Below, in pieces: positions 1 through 8,358 of a stretch of DNA of 64,000 bases; positions within the stretch are counted from its first letter, which is position 1, and every line of letters starts with the position of its first letter. Source of the stretch: Bacteroidota bacterium (GTDB lineage: Bacteria; Bacteroidota; Bacteroidia; Bacteroidales; Lentimicrobiaceae); the NCBI GenBank assembly GCA_009773455.1, contig WSXU01000007.1, positions 98,841-162,840 on the forward strand. Direction: 5' to 3'. Position numbers and translations under genes: made by a program. Below the pieces are notes generated by a model that saw only the letters and a list, made by a program, of their open reading frames with translations, was not told the DNA's origin and made no database searches.

Positions 1-216
1 AAAATGATCCTGCAGTCTGCAATTTTATCGCATGCCGCATCTTTGATCCTTTGCCACAACCACCCATCCGGCAACCTTACACCCAGCGAGGCAGATAGAA
101 AACTAACCCGGAAGATTAAAGAGGGTGCAGCGTTTTTAGACTTGCCCGTTTTAGATCATCTTATCATCGGTACCGATGGGAAATATTACAGCTTTGCGGA
201 TGAAGGAACCCTTTAA
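1..216 (+). CDS. RadC/JAB-domain protein, C-terminal fragment
   Basis: The frame is open at base 1, so only the last 71 residues are visible. They contain the JAMM metal-binding signature of RadC-like proteins (HNHPSG followed by PSEAD) and the usual RadC ending, LDHLIIGTDG then YYSFADEG. JAB domains of this family are predicted zinc metalloproteases/isopeptidase folds; in mobile elements they are common accessory genes of unsettled function, and the old link of RadC to DNA repair is not well supported. It ends 371 bases before the head operon and is separated from it by several inverted repeats, so it probably belongs to a different transcription unit. Confidence 0.85.
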   Translation, partial: KMILQSAILSHAASLILCHNHPSGNLTPSEADRKLTRKIKEGAAFLDLPVLDHLIIGTDGKYYSFADEGTL

Positions 217-240
217 CCGGTAACCATATTTAATATATGT

Positions 241-262
241 CGGTCATGTATATACATGACCG
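241..262. promoter_or_regulatory. Perfect 22-bp palindrome, operator-like
   Basis: The half-site CGGTCATGTAT is followed directly by its exact reverse complement. It lies 24 bases after the RadC stop. A palindrome with no loop and no T-run suits a dimeric repressor site better than a terminator. The binding protein is unknown. Confidence 0.5.
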
Positions 263-286
263 GCCACCGGGAAATCGGTGTTCGGA

Positions 287-334
287 TGGTGGGCTATGGT
301 CCGCCTGTTTTGTTTTTACAGGGATAGCCCACCA
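287..334. repeat. Long imperfect hairpin with 11-bp arms and nested 5-bp stem
   Basis: The arms TGGTGGGCTAT (287-297) and ATAGCCCACCA (324-334) are exact reverse complements. Inside the loop CCTGT (304-308) pairs with ACAGG (318-322) around a T-rich loop. It could be a transcription pause or terminator structure, or a protein site; no T-run follows the outer stem. Confidence 0.5.
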
Positions 335-506
335 ACCTCACGGACTGGTCTGACTTTTCCACCCTTTCTGCAGTTGCCTGATTCAGCGGTGGCAGAAACT
401 GTGAGAAAAGGAAATTTAAAATTCTGAATTCTATTAATAGTCCACAATAAAAGGCCTGACTCCTCCGTTTCCCTGACATTAATGGTTAATTATTTTGTTG
501 CTATCT

Positions 507-531
507 AAGCCCCGCCCCTGGCGGGGCTTTT
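507..531 (+). terminator. Intrinsic terminator before the head operon
   Basis: AAGCCCCGC (507-515) and GCGGGGCTT (521-529) form a perfect 9-bp GC-rich stem with a 5-base loop, followed by a short T-run ending at 531. It would insulate the head operon promoter from upstream transcription. Confidence 0.7.
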
Positions 532-534
532 CAT

Positions 535-571
535 TTGTCCTTTATCCTGGAACCCTTCAGGAATAGATTTG
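535..571 (+). promoter_or_regulatory. Phage promoter copy 1 (head operon)
   Basis: TTGTCCTTT (535-543), then 20 bases, then TAGATTTG (564-571), which is an exact Bacteroidota -7 box (TAnnTTTG). The conserved CCGGAAAACA follows. The ATG at 588 is 16 bases downstream. The same arrangement occurs before the genes at 12227 and 18300, which makes a shared phage promoter likely. Confidence 0.7.
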
Positions 572-587
572 CCGGAAAACAAGTGAT

Positions 588-863
588 ATGATCCGGATCC
601 GGAGAGTGGATGTGCTCAGGGAGTATGATGTGAAGGAGACCCCTGATGGCAAACAGGTTACTTTCTCAATCAGGTTTGTTAAAAAAACCGGCGAGCTGGT
701 GTTTCTGCCTCGGGCTGTGGCGTGTGGATTACCCTGGGATGTGGCAAGGAGCAGGCAAAGGGGAGTAATGCCGGTGGATGCAAAAGGGGAGAAGGCAGGG
801 CATGTCTACCCGGTCCGGATTGATAATATCACAGAGTGGAACGGTAAACGGGTGATTTTATGA
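588..863 (+). CDS. Hypothetical phage protein, first gene of head operon
   Basis: A 91-residue protein that I do not recognise. It is basic at the start (MIRIRRVD) and contains a short beta-rich middle (KQVTFSIRFVKKTGEL). It opens the head operon directly behind promoter copy 1 and a terminator, and its stop overlaps the portal start by the sequence ATGA, so translational coupling with the portal is likely. Its position directly upstream of the portal suggests a packaging or head-associated role, but nothing in the sequence proves it. Confidence 0.7.
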   Translation: MIRIRRVDVLREYDVKETPDGKQVTFSIRFVKKTGELVFLPRAVACGLPWDVARSRQRGVMPVDAKGEKAGHVYPVRIDNITEWNGKRVIL

Positions 864-2209
864 GTGATGTTCTGTATAGCAAAGATGGTACCCCGCTGCT
901 GGCTTTCGGCACCAGGTTTTACGCGGAAACAAAAGGAGCGCCGGCATCCAGACCGGCAGTATCAAAGCAGCTCGAAAAGCAGGATGATAAAGTTACCGTG
1001 GGAGGTGAAACTCTGGTGGCCTGGGGGCCAAACAATGACTTTCCAACCAGGGCAAACGAACTCATCCGGAGCGTGGGAGTGCTCAACACCGGCCTTAAGT
1101 TTATCCGGAACTTTACCCTTGGCCAGGGTATTTTCCCCTGCCGGGTAACCGGGTATGATGACCAGGGAAATGAGCAGCTTCAGGTACTTGATGATCCCAA
1201 AATTGTAAACTTCTGCCAGGGCAGGATGGTACGCCGGTACCTTGAGAAAGCTGCCCGTGATTATTTCAAATTCGGCAAAGCCGATGTTCAGATGATACCC
1301 AATGAAGCCGGAACCGAAATGGTGGGCCTGAGTACCATCAACACCATGTACAGCCGCTACACCGAAGCCAAATCCGGGATAATTGAAAAGTGCATTGTTT
1401 CTGGCCGCTGGCCGGATACCCCACCTGAAGGTGAATTCGAATCTTATGACCTGCTGGATGAGTATGATCCGTTCTTTGACCTGGAAAGCCGCAGGCTGAC
1501 GGGCAAGATCCGGGGGAAGTCATTTGTCTATTCAATCAGGGATTCCTGGAGTAATAACGATTACTACTCAGAACCCATCTGGTTTGCTGCCTACCTGGCG
1601 GGATGGGTGGAAGTGGCCCGCCTTGTGCCGGCATTCCTGAAAAAAGCCTTCAAAAATCAGATTACCTGGAAATGGCATGTTCAGATACCTTATGCATTCT
1701 GGGAAAGGAAATTCCCATCAGCTGAATACCGGGATATCGCAGCCAGGCAAAAGGCCATCGAGGAATACATGGATAAAGTTGAAGAGAACCTCTGTGGCAC
1801 CGACAATGCAGATAAACCCATTTTTACTTTCTTCGAAATCAACCCGCAGAACGGCAAGGCAGAAGAACAGTGGATCATCACTGCCCTGGATAACAAGTAC
1901 AAGGAAAATGACAAGTTGATCACCTCTGCAGCTGCAAACTCTGAAATCCTCTTTTCACTCATGCTCAACCCCAATGTCCTGGGCGCCGGTATGCCCGGGG
2001 GGACCTACTCAGGGAACCAGGGAGGGAGCAACATCCGCGAAGCTTTCCTGGTGAATATTGCCAACTGCTGGCTAGACCGGCAGAACCTGCTGGACCCGCT
2101 CGAGCTCTTTTTGCAGTTTAACGGGGTGAAGGATGTGCAGCTCCGCTTCAGGAACACCATTTTAACCACCCTCGATACCGGAGCCGGTACCACCAAAAAA
2201 CTTTCGTAA
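860..2209 (+). CDS. Phage portal-like protein
   Basis: A 449-residue protein matching the portal type found in Bacteroidota prophages. Features seen are an N-terminal segment ending in the patch VAWGPNNDFPTRANEL, a helical middle rich in aromatic residues, and a C-terminal glycine-rich turn (NPNVLGAGMPGGTYSGNQGG) followed by SNIREAFL, which is typical of these portals. The portal forms the dodecameric ring through which DNA enters the head. It overlaps the preceding gene by ATGA, and the next gene begins two bases after its stop. The length is in the normal range for portals (about 400-550). The assignment rests on motif memory and gene order. Confidence 0.7.
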   Translation: MSDVLYSKDGTPLLAFGTRFYAETKGAPASRPAVSKQLEKQDDKVTVGGETLVAWGPNNDFPTRANELIRSVGVLNTGLKFIRNFTLGQGIFPCRVTGYDDQGNEQLQVLDDPKIVNFCQGRMVRRYLEKAARDYFKFGKADVQMIPNEAGTEMVGLSTINTMYSRYTEAKSGIIEKCIVSGRWPDTPPEGEFESYDLLDEYDPFFDLESRRLTGKIRGKSFVYSIRDSWSNNDYYSEPIWFAAYLAGWVEVARLVPAFLKKAFKNQITWKWHVQIPYAFWERKFPSAEYRDIAARQKAIEEYMDKVEENLCGTDNADKPIFTFFEINPQNGKAEEQWIITALDNKYKENDKLITSAAANSEILFSLMLNPNVLGAGMPGGTYSGNQGGSNIREAFLVNIANCWLDRQNLLDPLELFLQFNGVKDVQLRFRNTILTTLDTGAGTTKKLS

Positions 2210-2211
2210 TC

Positions 2212-3195
2212 ATGCTGATCAAGAACATAGATGAAGTAAAGGAGCTGCTGCCGGTAAGTACCGGTGTTGAATTCACCCGGTTAAAACCTCACCTTGAAGT
2301 TGCAGAGGAAAATTTTATCCGCCCATTGCTTGGAAACGCCCTTTTCAGGGAGCTGGAGCAGTTTAACGGCACATCGGTACCCTCAGCGCTTAAAGATCGC
2401 TCTGAGGCCTTAAAAGAGCTCCTCAGGTCGGTTCAGCGATCGGAGATCCATCTGGCCTACTGGCATGGGTATGAGGTGCTGAATGCCTACATCTCAGATG
2501 GTGGCTTCCGTAGGATTGAAACCGAGAAAATAAAAGGGCTTTTCAAATACCAGGAAGAAAACCTGAAGGAGTATTTTAAAATAACCGGGTTTAACGGGCT
2601 GGACTCTGCCCTGGAGATCATCGAGGCCAATATCACCGCCCTGGATAAGTTTAAAGAATCGGATACCTGGAAGCAAATGCAGGGATCATTTATCCCTGAT
2701 ACCGGTACATTCAACTCAATCTACTTTATCGGGGGTTCCAGGCTTGTTTTCCTCAGGTTACAGCCCTTTTTTCAGGTTATCGAGGACCTGAGTATCAAAC
2801 TGGTACTGGGGGCCGAGAATTACGCTTTTATCAAAGCTGAGATGGTGAGAGCGGAACCTGCTCCACATGTGACCAGGATCCTGCCGGTGGTGCGTAAACC
2901 CATCGCATTCCTTTCAGTGGCAATGCTCATGGAAGAATCCGGGGCGGACCTTTCGGACAAGGGATTGTATTTTGAAGGGCGCATGCCGAACATGATGAGC
3001 GACACCATAAAACAACCAGCCGAAATTGAGCGGGTAAACAACCTGGTCAGGCGTGCCCGGGGGCTGGGTGAAAGTTACCTGGTACTGCTCAAACAGTTCC
3101 TTCAGGATAACGCTGCAGACTGGGGAGGATACACAGCTCCACCATCGGGCCTGCATAACCGTGACAATACCGGAAAAAAAACATGGTGGGCATGA
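2212..3195 (+). CDS. DUF6712-type phage structural protein
   Basis: A 327-residue, largely helical protein. The N-terminus (LIKNIDEVKELLPVSTGVEF then KPHLEVAEENFIRPLLG) is the characteristic opening of DUF6712 proteins from Bacteroides-type prophages. These genes lie just after the portal and are thought to be head or neck proteins; the function is not established. The C-terminal part repeats the helix-rich style (KPIAFLSVAMLMEESGADL). The start is 2 bases after the portal stop and the end overlaps the next gene by ATGA. A capsid role cannot be excluded, since no standard major capsid protein is visible in the operon. Confidence 0.7.
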   Translation: MLIKNIDEVKELLPVSTGVEFTRLKPHLEVAEENFIRPLLGNALFRELEQFNGTSVPSALKDRSEALKELLRSVQRSEIHLAYWHGYEVLNAYISDGGFRRIETEKIKGLFKYQEENLKEYFKITGFNGLDSALEIIEANITALDKFKESDTWKQMQGSFIPDTGTFNSIYFIGGSRLVFLRLQPFFQVIEDLSIKLVLGAENYAFIKAEMVRAEPAPHVTRILPVVRKPIAFLSVAMLMEESGADLSDKGLYFEGRMPNMMSDTIKQPAEIERVNNLVRRARGLGESYLVLLKQFLQDNAADWGGYTAPPSGLHNRDNTGKKTWWA

Positions 3196-3920
3196 AAGAG
3201 GTCGTAATAGAATACCGGACCTTCTGGATCCGGAGCAAAGCACAAAGCAGTGTCCCGGAAAAATGGGATGAAGTATCACCCCGGCAGCTTATTGCCATTG
3301 CAAAGAATTACCTGGGGGAAACCTCTGAAGACAAATTGCTCTCGGTTATGTGTGGGGTAAGAAAATGGGTGATCCGCCAGCTGGACGCCTATCAGAAATT
3401 AACCCTGGCTGAGGAGCTTGCATTCCTTACAGATTATAAACCCTACAGCCATTTTATCATCCGGAAGGCTGGTGCGCTCAGGGCACCGAAGCCCAGGCTC
3501 CAGGGGATGACCTTCGGGCAGTTTATGTTTGTGGAATCCTATTACTCTGCCTGGCTGAAAAGCCAGAAGGATGAAGACCTGGATAAGTTCATTGCAGCCA
3601 TGTACCTGCCGAAAGACTCCGTTTTTAAAAGTGAGAACCACCCGGCCATTACCCTCATTGCCGGCAAGATCCCGGTTATTGTGAAGTGCGCCATATCGAT
3701 CAATTACAGGCTGGTAAAAGAGTTTCTCTCTCATGCCTACCCATTGATATTCCAGAAACCAAAACCGGGCTCCAAAACTGCCGGGGATGATGGCTGGATA
3801 AAGGTGTTTGAATCTGTTGTGGGGGATGATATCGTGAACCAGGATAAATACGCCGGTCTGCAGCTTCACATCATGCTCCGGTATATTACCGGCAAAATCA
3901 AGGAAAACAGCAAAAAGTAA
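3192..3920 (+). CDS. Hypothetical phage head/neck protein
   Basis: A 242-residue protein without a recognised domain. I choose the ATG at 3192 because it overlaps the upstream stop as ATGA, like other joints in this operon; an in-frame ATG at 3183 is possible. Visible features are a helical middle (EDLDKFIAAMYLPKDS) and a short hydrophobic stretch (ITLIAGKIPVIVKCAISI) that is too weak for a sure membrane segment. Operon position between a DUF6712 protein and smaller genes suggests a structural or assembly role. Confidence 0.65.
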   Translation: MKEVVIEYRTFWIRSKAQSSVPEKWDEVSPRQLIAIAKNYLGETSEDKLLSVMCGVRKWVIRQLDAYQKLTLAEELAFLTDYKPYSHFIIRKAGALRAPKPRLQGMTFGQFMFVESYYSAWLKSQKDEDLDKFIAAMYLPKDSVFKSENHPAITLIAGKIPVIVKCAISINYRLVKEFLSHAYPLIFQKPKPGSKTAGDDGWIKVFESVVGDDIVNQDKYAGLQLHIMLRYITGKIKENSKK

Positions 3921-3924
3921 GATT

Positions 3925-4434
3925 ATGAAAACAGAATTTAAAACCGATATCAACGGGCTGTACCTGGAAATTACTCCCGAAAATGACAATGAGCGCCGGC
4001 TGATGGGCGAGCTGATGAGTGATCCCCTGCGGGGCAAAAGGGTGAAGATGGGCTTGAGACATTCAACCGATCAGCGGGGAACCCAGGTGGTAAGGATACA
4101 GGCATTCAGGTACCTGAGCAATATTCTGGAGCTATCATCCAGGATAACAATAAAAAATGTGGCCATCCAGAATGGAATCGTAATACAGGTGGACAAACTC
4201 AGGTATTATGTAATAAAATCAAGACAACCGGACGCCAGCCCTGTGGGAACAGTTATGGGAACAGTTAAGGTTTGGGAACTGCTGGAGTTTACCGGAGCTT
4301 CAGGAACCACGCTCGATTTTGTGAAGGATCCCAACTGGGCCTGGAGGTCAAATACAAATGCCACCGGTGGGCTGAGATGGCTGGGGATCTGTCAGACAGA
4401 AAATGAATTTTTGACTGCCCTGGGGATAAAATGA
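3925..4434 (+). CDS. Hypothetical phage protein (head-tail region)
   Basis: A 169-residue protein beginning four bases after the upstream stop. It is rich in beta-type residues and charged near the start (MKTEFKTDINGLYLEITPEN). I do not recognise the family. The size and place fit a neck or tail-completion protein, but this is only by position. A 117-base gap without a convincing gene separates it from the next gene. Confidence 0.6.
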   Translation: MKTEFKTDINGLYLEITPENDNERRLMGELMSDPLRGKRVKMGLRHSTDQRGTQVVRIQAFRYLSNILELSSRITIKNVAIQNGIVIQVDKLRYYVIKSRQPDASPVGTVMGTVKVWELLEFTGASGTTLDFVKDPNWAWRSNTNATGGLRWLGICQTENEFLTALGIK

Positions 4435-4551
4435 TGAACCCGGACCTGGAAGCTAACGTTTTCAAAACGGCTTGCCATGCGCCCGGGTTCATTACAAAAG
4501 TAGTACAATGGAGCCCAAAATTAATCATTTCTTCGTTAAAAACAATCGACA

Positions 4552-5052
4552 ATGCCAAAGGATGTAAAGTTCAGCGCCCTGGTGGATTACTTCAGGAAAA
4601 TAGCGGTAAAACACAGGGATATCCGGCATACTGATGCAGATAAGCATTTTTACCGCTTTGAAGTAGATGAAGTCCTCTCCGGTATCTCCGGAATGAATTA
4701 CCCGGCCATGATCATGGAAGGGTACCGGTTCTCATTTGCCGATCAGAAATCGGACAACCCGGTTAAAAAGCGCGAAGGGGCATTCATTCTCATTGATCAT
4801 GTTGGTGATCCCGGAGACTATGAGAAGATCCACCAGGTGTGGGATCACATGGAAGAGATCGGGGATGATATCCTGGCCAGGATCAAAGCTGATAAAAAGG
4901 ACCCGGCATCACCGGTGAGGGATTTTGACATCGAGAGCGTAAATGGCCAGCTGGTAGCCACCGAACTGGGCAACCATTACGGCATCCGCTACACTTTTAG
5001 CGTGGATTGCCGGTTTACCTGGGATGTGAACCCTGAAAAGTGGATGCCATGA
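4552..5052 (+). CDS. Hypothetical phage neck/tail-connector protein
   Basis: A 166-residue protein of unknown family with mixed helix and strand and an acidic middle (DHVGDPGDYEKIHQVWDHME). It ends in an ATGA overlap with the following gene, so the two are probably co-translated. The size and the position before a basic completion-like protein match the connector region of siphovirus genomes. Its ATG is preceded by an A-rich stretch and no clear Shine-Dalgarno site. Confidence 0.6.
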   Translation: MPKDVKFSALVDYFRKIAVKHRDIRHTDADKHFYRFEVDEVLSGISGMNYPAMIMEGYRFSFADQKSDNPVKKREGAFILIDHVGDPGDYEKIHQVWDHMEEIGDDILARIKADKKDPASPVRDFDIESVNGQLVATELGNHYGIRYTFSVDCRFTWDVNPEKWMP

Positions 5053-5555
5053 CCCCGCAGGAAATCACAGCTTATAACCTTATGATCCGCCGCTGGTCGG
5101 CCATGGTCCGGCGAAAACTGGTGGGCAGTGTTTTGCGGTTTACCGATGGCAAGGAAGGAGCTGTTACCCGCGGGATAAAACGCCACCAGAGCCGCACTGA
5201 ATACAAGCTGAAGGATAATATTTCATACCGTACCCATCAGGATCTTGGCCAGGTGGATGGTGTAGGGTACCAGTTTGAAAGGCATGGTGTATTTGTGCAT
5301 AAAGGCGTAGGTCGGGGATATGTTATAGTTGGTGATGTAGTGGTACCAGGGAGAAGACCAGGCAATGAAGAAAAGCAATATGCAAAATCTCAGAACCGGG
5401 AGGCAAAAAGTATAATCCTGGCGGGCCCATCACGCCGTAAACCGGCGGAATGGTTTAACCCGGTATTGGATCAGCACATTCCGGAGCTGGCAGATAAGGT
5501 GGCCCAAATGAATGCAGATGCCACCGTGAATGCAATGAGGATGAGAATAGTTTAA
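5049..5555 (+). CDS. Hypothetical basic phage protein, tail-completion-like
   Basis: A 168-residue basic protein and the last gene of the head operon. The ATG at 5049 overlaps the previous stop (ATGA), which I prefer to a GTG nine bases upstream. It starts with a helix (TPQEITAYNLMIRRWSAMV) and ends with a helix (IPELADKVAQMNADATVNAM), with a Gly/Val/basic middle (VHKGVGRGYVIVGDVVVPG). Small basic proteins in this slot often complete the tail top (HK97 gp10 type), but I cannot see a decisive motif. The AT-rich cargo block begins within 50 bases of its stop. Confidence 0.6.
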   Translation: MTPQEITAYNLMIRRWSAMVRRKLVGSVLRFTDGKEGAVTRGIKRHQSRTEYKLKDNISYRTHQDLGQVDGVGYQFERHGVFVHKGVGRGYVIVGDVVVPGRRPGNEEKQYAKSQNREAKSIILAGPSRRKPAEWFNPVLDQHIPELADKVAQMNADATVNAMRMRIV

Positions 5556-5603
5556 GATGAATTCTCCTGGTAACGTGGAAACGTTATTGAGAACCCTCAT
5601 TTT

Positions 5604-7802
5604 TTAAACCGAAAAGTACTTATTCAGTAAACTTTCGAGTTCAATTTTTGAAACCGGTTTTGTTAGATAATCATTACATCCAGCTGAAATTGCTATTTCC
5701 TTGTCACCTTTTAAAGCATAGGCCGTCTGGGCTATTATGATTACTTGATTATTACTCTTTCTTACTACTCGGGCAACATCTAATCCGCTCATACCAGACA
5801 TCTTGATGTCACACAAAATTAAATTGATTCCAGGGGTTGACTTAAAAACATCAATCGCCTCCTGTCCCGATGTTGCTTTATAAATTGTAGAAGTATATTT
5901 CCTCATAAGCATATCAATCAACTTCATTGAAGTATCATCATCTTCTACAAGCAAAGCATTCAGATTTATTAACTTGCCCGGGTTTTCTACCTCCTTCTGG
6001 AAATCAACAGTAATTGATGTTTTGGGCAGTTTGGTCAATTGAATAGGCATTTTGAACTGAAATACAGAACCTGCCCCTTCTGTTGATTCAACTGTCAATT
6101 CCCCCTTCAGCAGTTTTGCGTAAGCGTTTGAAATTGATAGCCCCAGACCCGCACCTTCAAATTGACTTGAGAAGCTTGAATCTGCCTGAACAAATCGCTC
6201 AAAAACTGCCTTAATCTTGCTCTGAGGAATACCAATACCTGAATCCTTTACATAAATAATCAGATTGTTTTCGGAAATTTTACTTCCAATCTCTATCACC
6301 CCCTTCTTTGTAAATTTCAAAGCGTTTTTAATCAGGTTTGTCAAAATTCCGTAAATCTTTTCCTGATCAGTATAAATTAAATTGCTTTCAGAAGGCAAAA
6401 CCTCTTTTAATTTCAACTGTAGGTTTTTTGCTTTTGCTTGAGGTAAAAAGAAATTATAAAGAAATCTGATCTGATCATTAATGTTTGTAATAGTATAATT
6501 CATGGGCACCATCCCTGATTCAAGTCTTGATAGTTCAACCAGGTCGTTGATGATATTAAGCATCCTATCACCACTTTTCTTTATAATACTTATATACTCT
6601 TGCTGCTCTTCACCAGATAGTTCCGGATTTTTTAAAAGTTCTGCAAATCCAAGAATGCCGTTCATAGGTGTTCGGATTTCATGGCTCATGTTTGCCAGAA
6701 AAGCCGATGTTAATTTCTCAGATTCTTCTGCCTTTATTTTTGCTTGTTTGAGAGCCTGGTTAACCCTGACATATTTTCTGTTGTTGGCTTTAATTTCTAA
6801 ATTTTTCTCAATAAGATTTTGCTCAAATGTCCGTTGCTCTGTAATATTTACACCTATAGCAGCAATTGATTCTGGATTACCGCTTTCGTCATGTAAAATG
6901 GTAACATTCCATGAAATTATAAATACCTTCTCGTTTTTGCCTTTTATATACGTCTCAATGGAATCTTTGAACTCCTTGCTAAATAAATAGTTGAGAAATA
7001 AGTCTCTGATTTCAAGTCTTCTCTCTTCAGGAATAAAAAGTTCTAAAAAATTCCCATCGATAATTTCATCCTGCTCGTAGCCTGTTAATTGTAAAAGTGA
7101 ATCATTGCAATAGCTTATTAATCCCCGTTTATTCAAAATAACAGTTAAGAGATTCGTACTTTCAAGTATACTCTTGAATCTTCTTTCCACCTCTAACAGT
7201 AAAACTTGTGCTTTCCTGTTTTTCCAGTTTTTCCTCTGTCTCAACATTAATGTTCCAAGCAGCATTGTGGCAGGAATATAAACAAAAATCAAAGGAATAC
7301 TGATAACAGAGAGGGTTTTTATTATTGATGATTGAGGTAAAAGAAATGTGCATGCTATCATTGCAATATGCACTGTCGTCCCTAAAAGAAGGAGTTCTTT
7401 CAATGGTTTCTGCTGAACTTTTTCAGATCTCGTCTTGCGCCAAAGAATTCCAATAGAACCGGAAAAGAGAATAACTGCTATTCCCATGTAAATACCATCC
7501 CCTCCAAGATATATCCGGAATGCCGCGTCAATCACTATGGCAATTATGGTGGGCAAAGGTCCGAAAAGGAGTCCCGATATAGATAACATAACAGATCGTG
7601 TATCAAAAACGATCCCTGGGACTAATGACCACGGACTGAGCATGAGCACAATCCCAATAGCACCTATAATGCAACCCATTACAATTTTGTACCGGGTCTT
7701 TCTATGCTCCTCGTTTTCGACCCAGAAATTATTATAAATCAGGCTGAAAGAAAGCAATATAGCAGTGTTCTGCAGCAGTCCGGTAAAAATTGAATTTTCC
7801 AT
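5604..7802 (-). CDS. Hybrid sensor histidine kinase (5TM-Lyt / PAS / HisKA / HATPase / REC)
   Basis: A 732-residue membrane kinase. Residues 1-190 hold about six hydrophobic segments with the VFDTRSVMLSISGLLFGPLP signature of the 5TM-5TMR_LYT sensor module. A PAS domain covers about 205-325. The HisKA phospho-acceptor is His374 (NMSHEIRTPMNG), the N-box Asn493, the G1 Asp520 (DSGIGIP) and the G2 box GAGLG near 550. A C-terminal receiver spans about 614-732 with Asp665 as acceptor (LCDIKMSG) and the conserved Lys in YLTKP. All key residues are present, so it should be active. No DNA-binding output gene is next to it. It points against the phage operons and is clearly more AT-rich, so it looks like acquired cargo. 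Confidence 0.9.
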   Translation of the reverse strand: MENSIFTGLLQNTAILLSFSLIYNNFWVENEEHRKTRYKIVMGCIIGAIGIVLMLSPWSLVPGIVFDTRSVMLSISGLLFGPLPTIIAIVIDAAFRIYLGGDGIYMGIAVILFSGSIGILWRKTRSEKVQQKPLKELLLLGTTVHIAMIACTFLLPQSSIIKTLSVISIPLIFVYIPATMLLGTLMLRQRKNWKNRKAQVLLLEVERRFKSILESTNLLTVILNKRGLISYCNDSLLQLTGYEQDEIIDGNFLELFIPEERRLEIRDLFLNYLFSKEFKDSIETYIKGKNEKVFIISWNVTILHDESGNPESIAAIGVNITEQRTFEQNLIEKNLEIKANNRKYVRVNQALKQAKIKAEESEKLTSAFLANMSHEIRTPMNGILGFAELLKNPELSGEEQQEYISIIKKSGDRMLNIINDLVELSRLESGMVPMNYTITNINDQIRFLYNFFLPQAKAKNLQLKLKEVLPSESNLIYTDQEKIYGILTNLIKNALKFTKKGVIEIGSKISENNLIIYVKDSGIGIPQSKIKAVFERFVQADSSFSSQFEGAGLGLSISNAYAKLLKGELTVESTEGAGSVFQFKMPIQLTKLPKTSITVDFQKEVENPGKLINLNALLVEDDDTSMKLIDMLMRKYTSTIYKATSGQEAIDVFKSTPGINLILCDIKMSGMSGLDVARVVRKSNNQVIIIAQTAYALKGDKEIAISAGCNDYLTKPVSKIELESLLNKYFSV

Positions 7803-8358
7803 ATTGAAAAATCTTGCTTGGAATTTTAATTGAAAGTTCTAACCAGTAAACAAATCCAAAGAGGAATTAAAAGAAGATATTATTTACGTTATTAATAGTG
7901 CGCTAAAAGTAGTTGATTTCCAATATAGAATCAAGTAACACAGGTTAGTTGAAATACTCTGAAATACTTAACCATCTATTTTCAATTAACTCATTTTTAA
8001 AGAATTAAGATTCTCATCATCCATATCTCTCGCGGAAACCAGAACATGAGTATTCTTACAACTGGTGAAATTATCCATTTGTTGAATGAAATTGGGCAAT
8101 AGTTTAACAATTGACAAATGAACAGCGACAGATCTATTCAGGCTCTGTCAAAATGAGAGTTAATAATTGGGGTAATTGACGATGATTTTACACTATTCTT
8201 TCCATAAATCAATAAATAATGATTAAATTGTAAATTTTATTTACATTTTTTACGCAATTAGAATGTAATTTGATGTTAAAAATTACTTTTAAACTATTTC
8301 AGGATAAATATTCAACAAATGATTGAACTTCAGTTCAGCTATCAATAACATAACGGAT
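7803..8358. other. AT-rich spacer between divergent cargo genes
   Basis: About 555 bases between the sensor kinase (leftward) and the secreted protein gene (rightward). I see no convincing ORF. The only clear structures are near the right end: a 17-bp dyad and a -7-like box, listed separately. The rest is low-complexity AT-rich DNA. Confidence 0.6.
8229..8272 (+). promoter_or_regulatory. Dyad plus -7-like box before the secreted cargo gene
   Basis: TGTAAAT (8229-8235) and ATTTACA (8239-8245) form a perfect dyad with a 3-base centre. TAATTTG (8266-8272) resembles the Bacteroidota -7 box with one spacer base missing, as in phage promoter copy 2. The start codon lies 86 bases further on. Operator function is inferred. 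Confidence 0.35.

Noticed and set aside
4431..4634. 67-codon ORF at the end of the gene at 3925
   Set aside because: It overlaps the start of the well-supported gene at 4552 in another frame and has no recognisable content.
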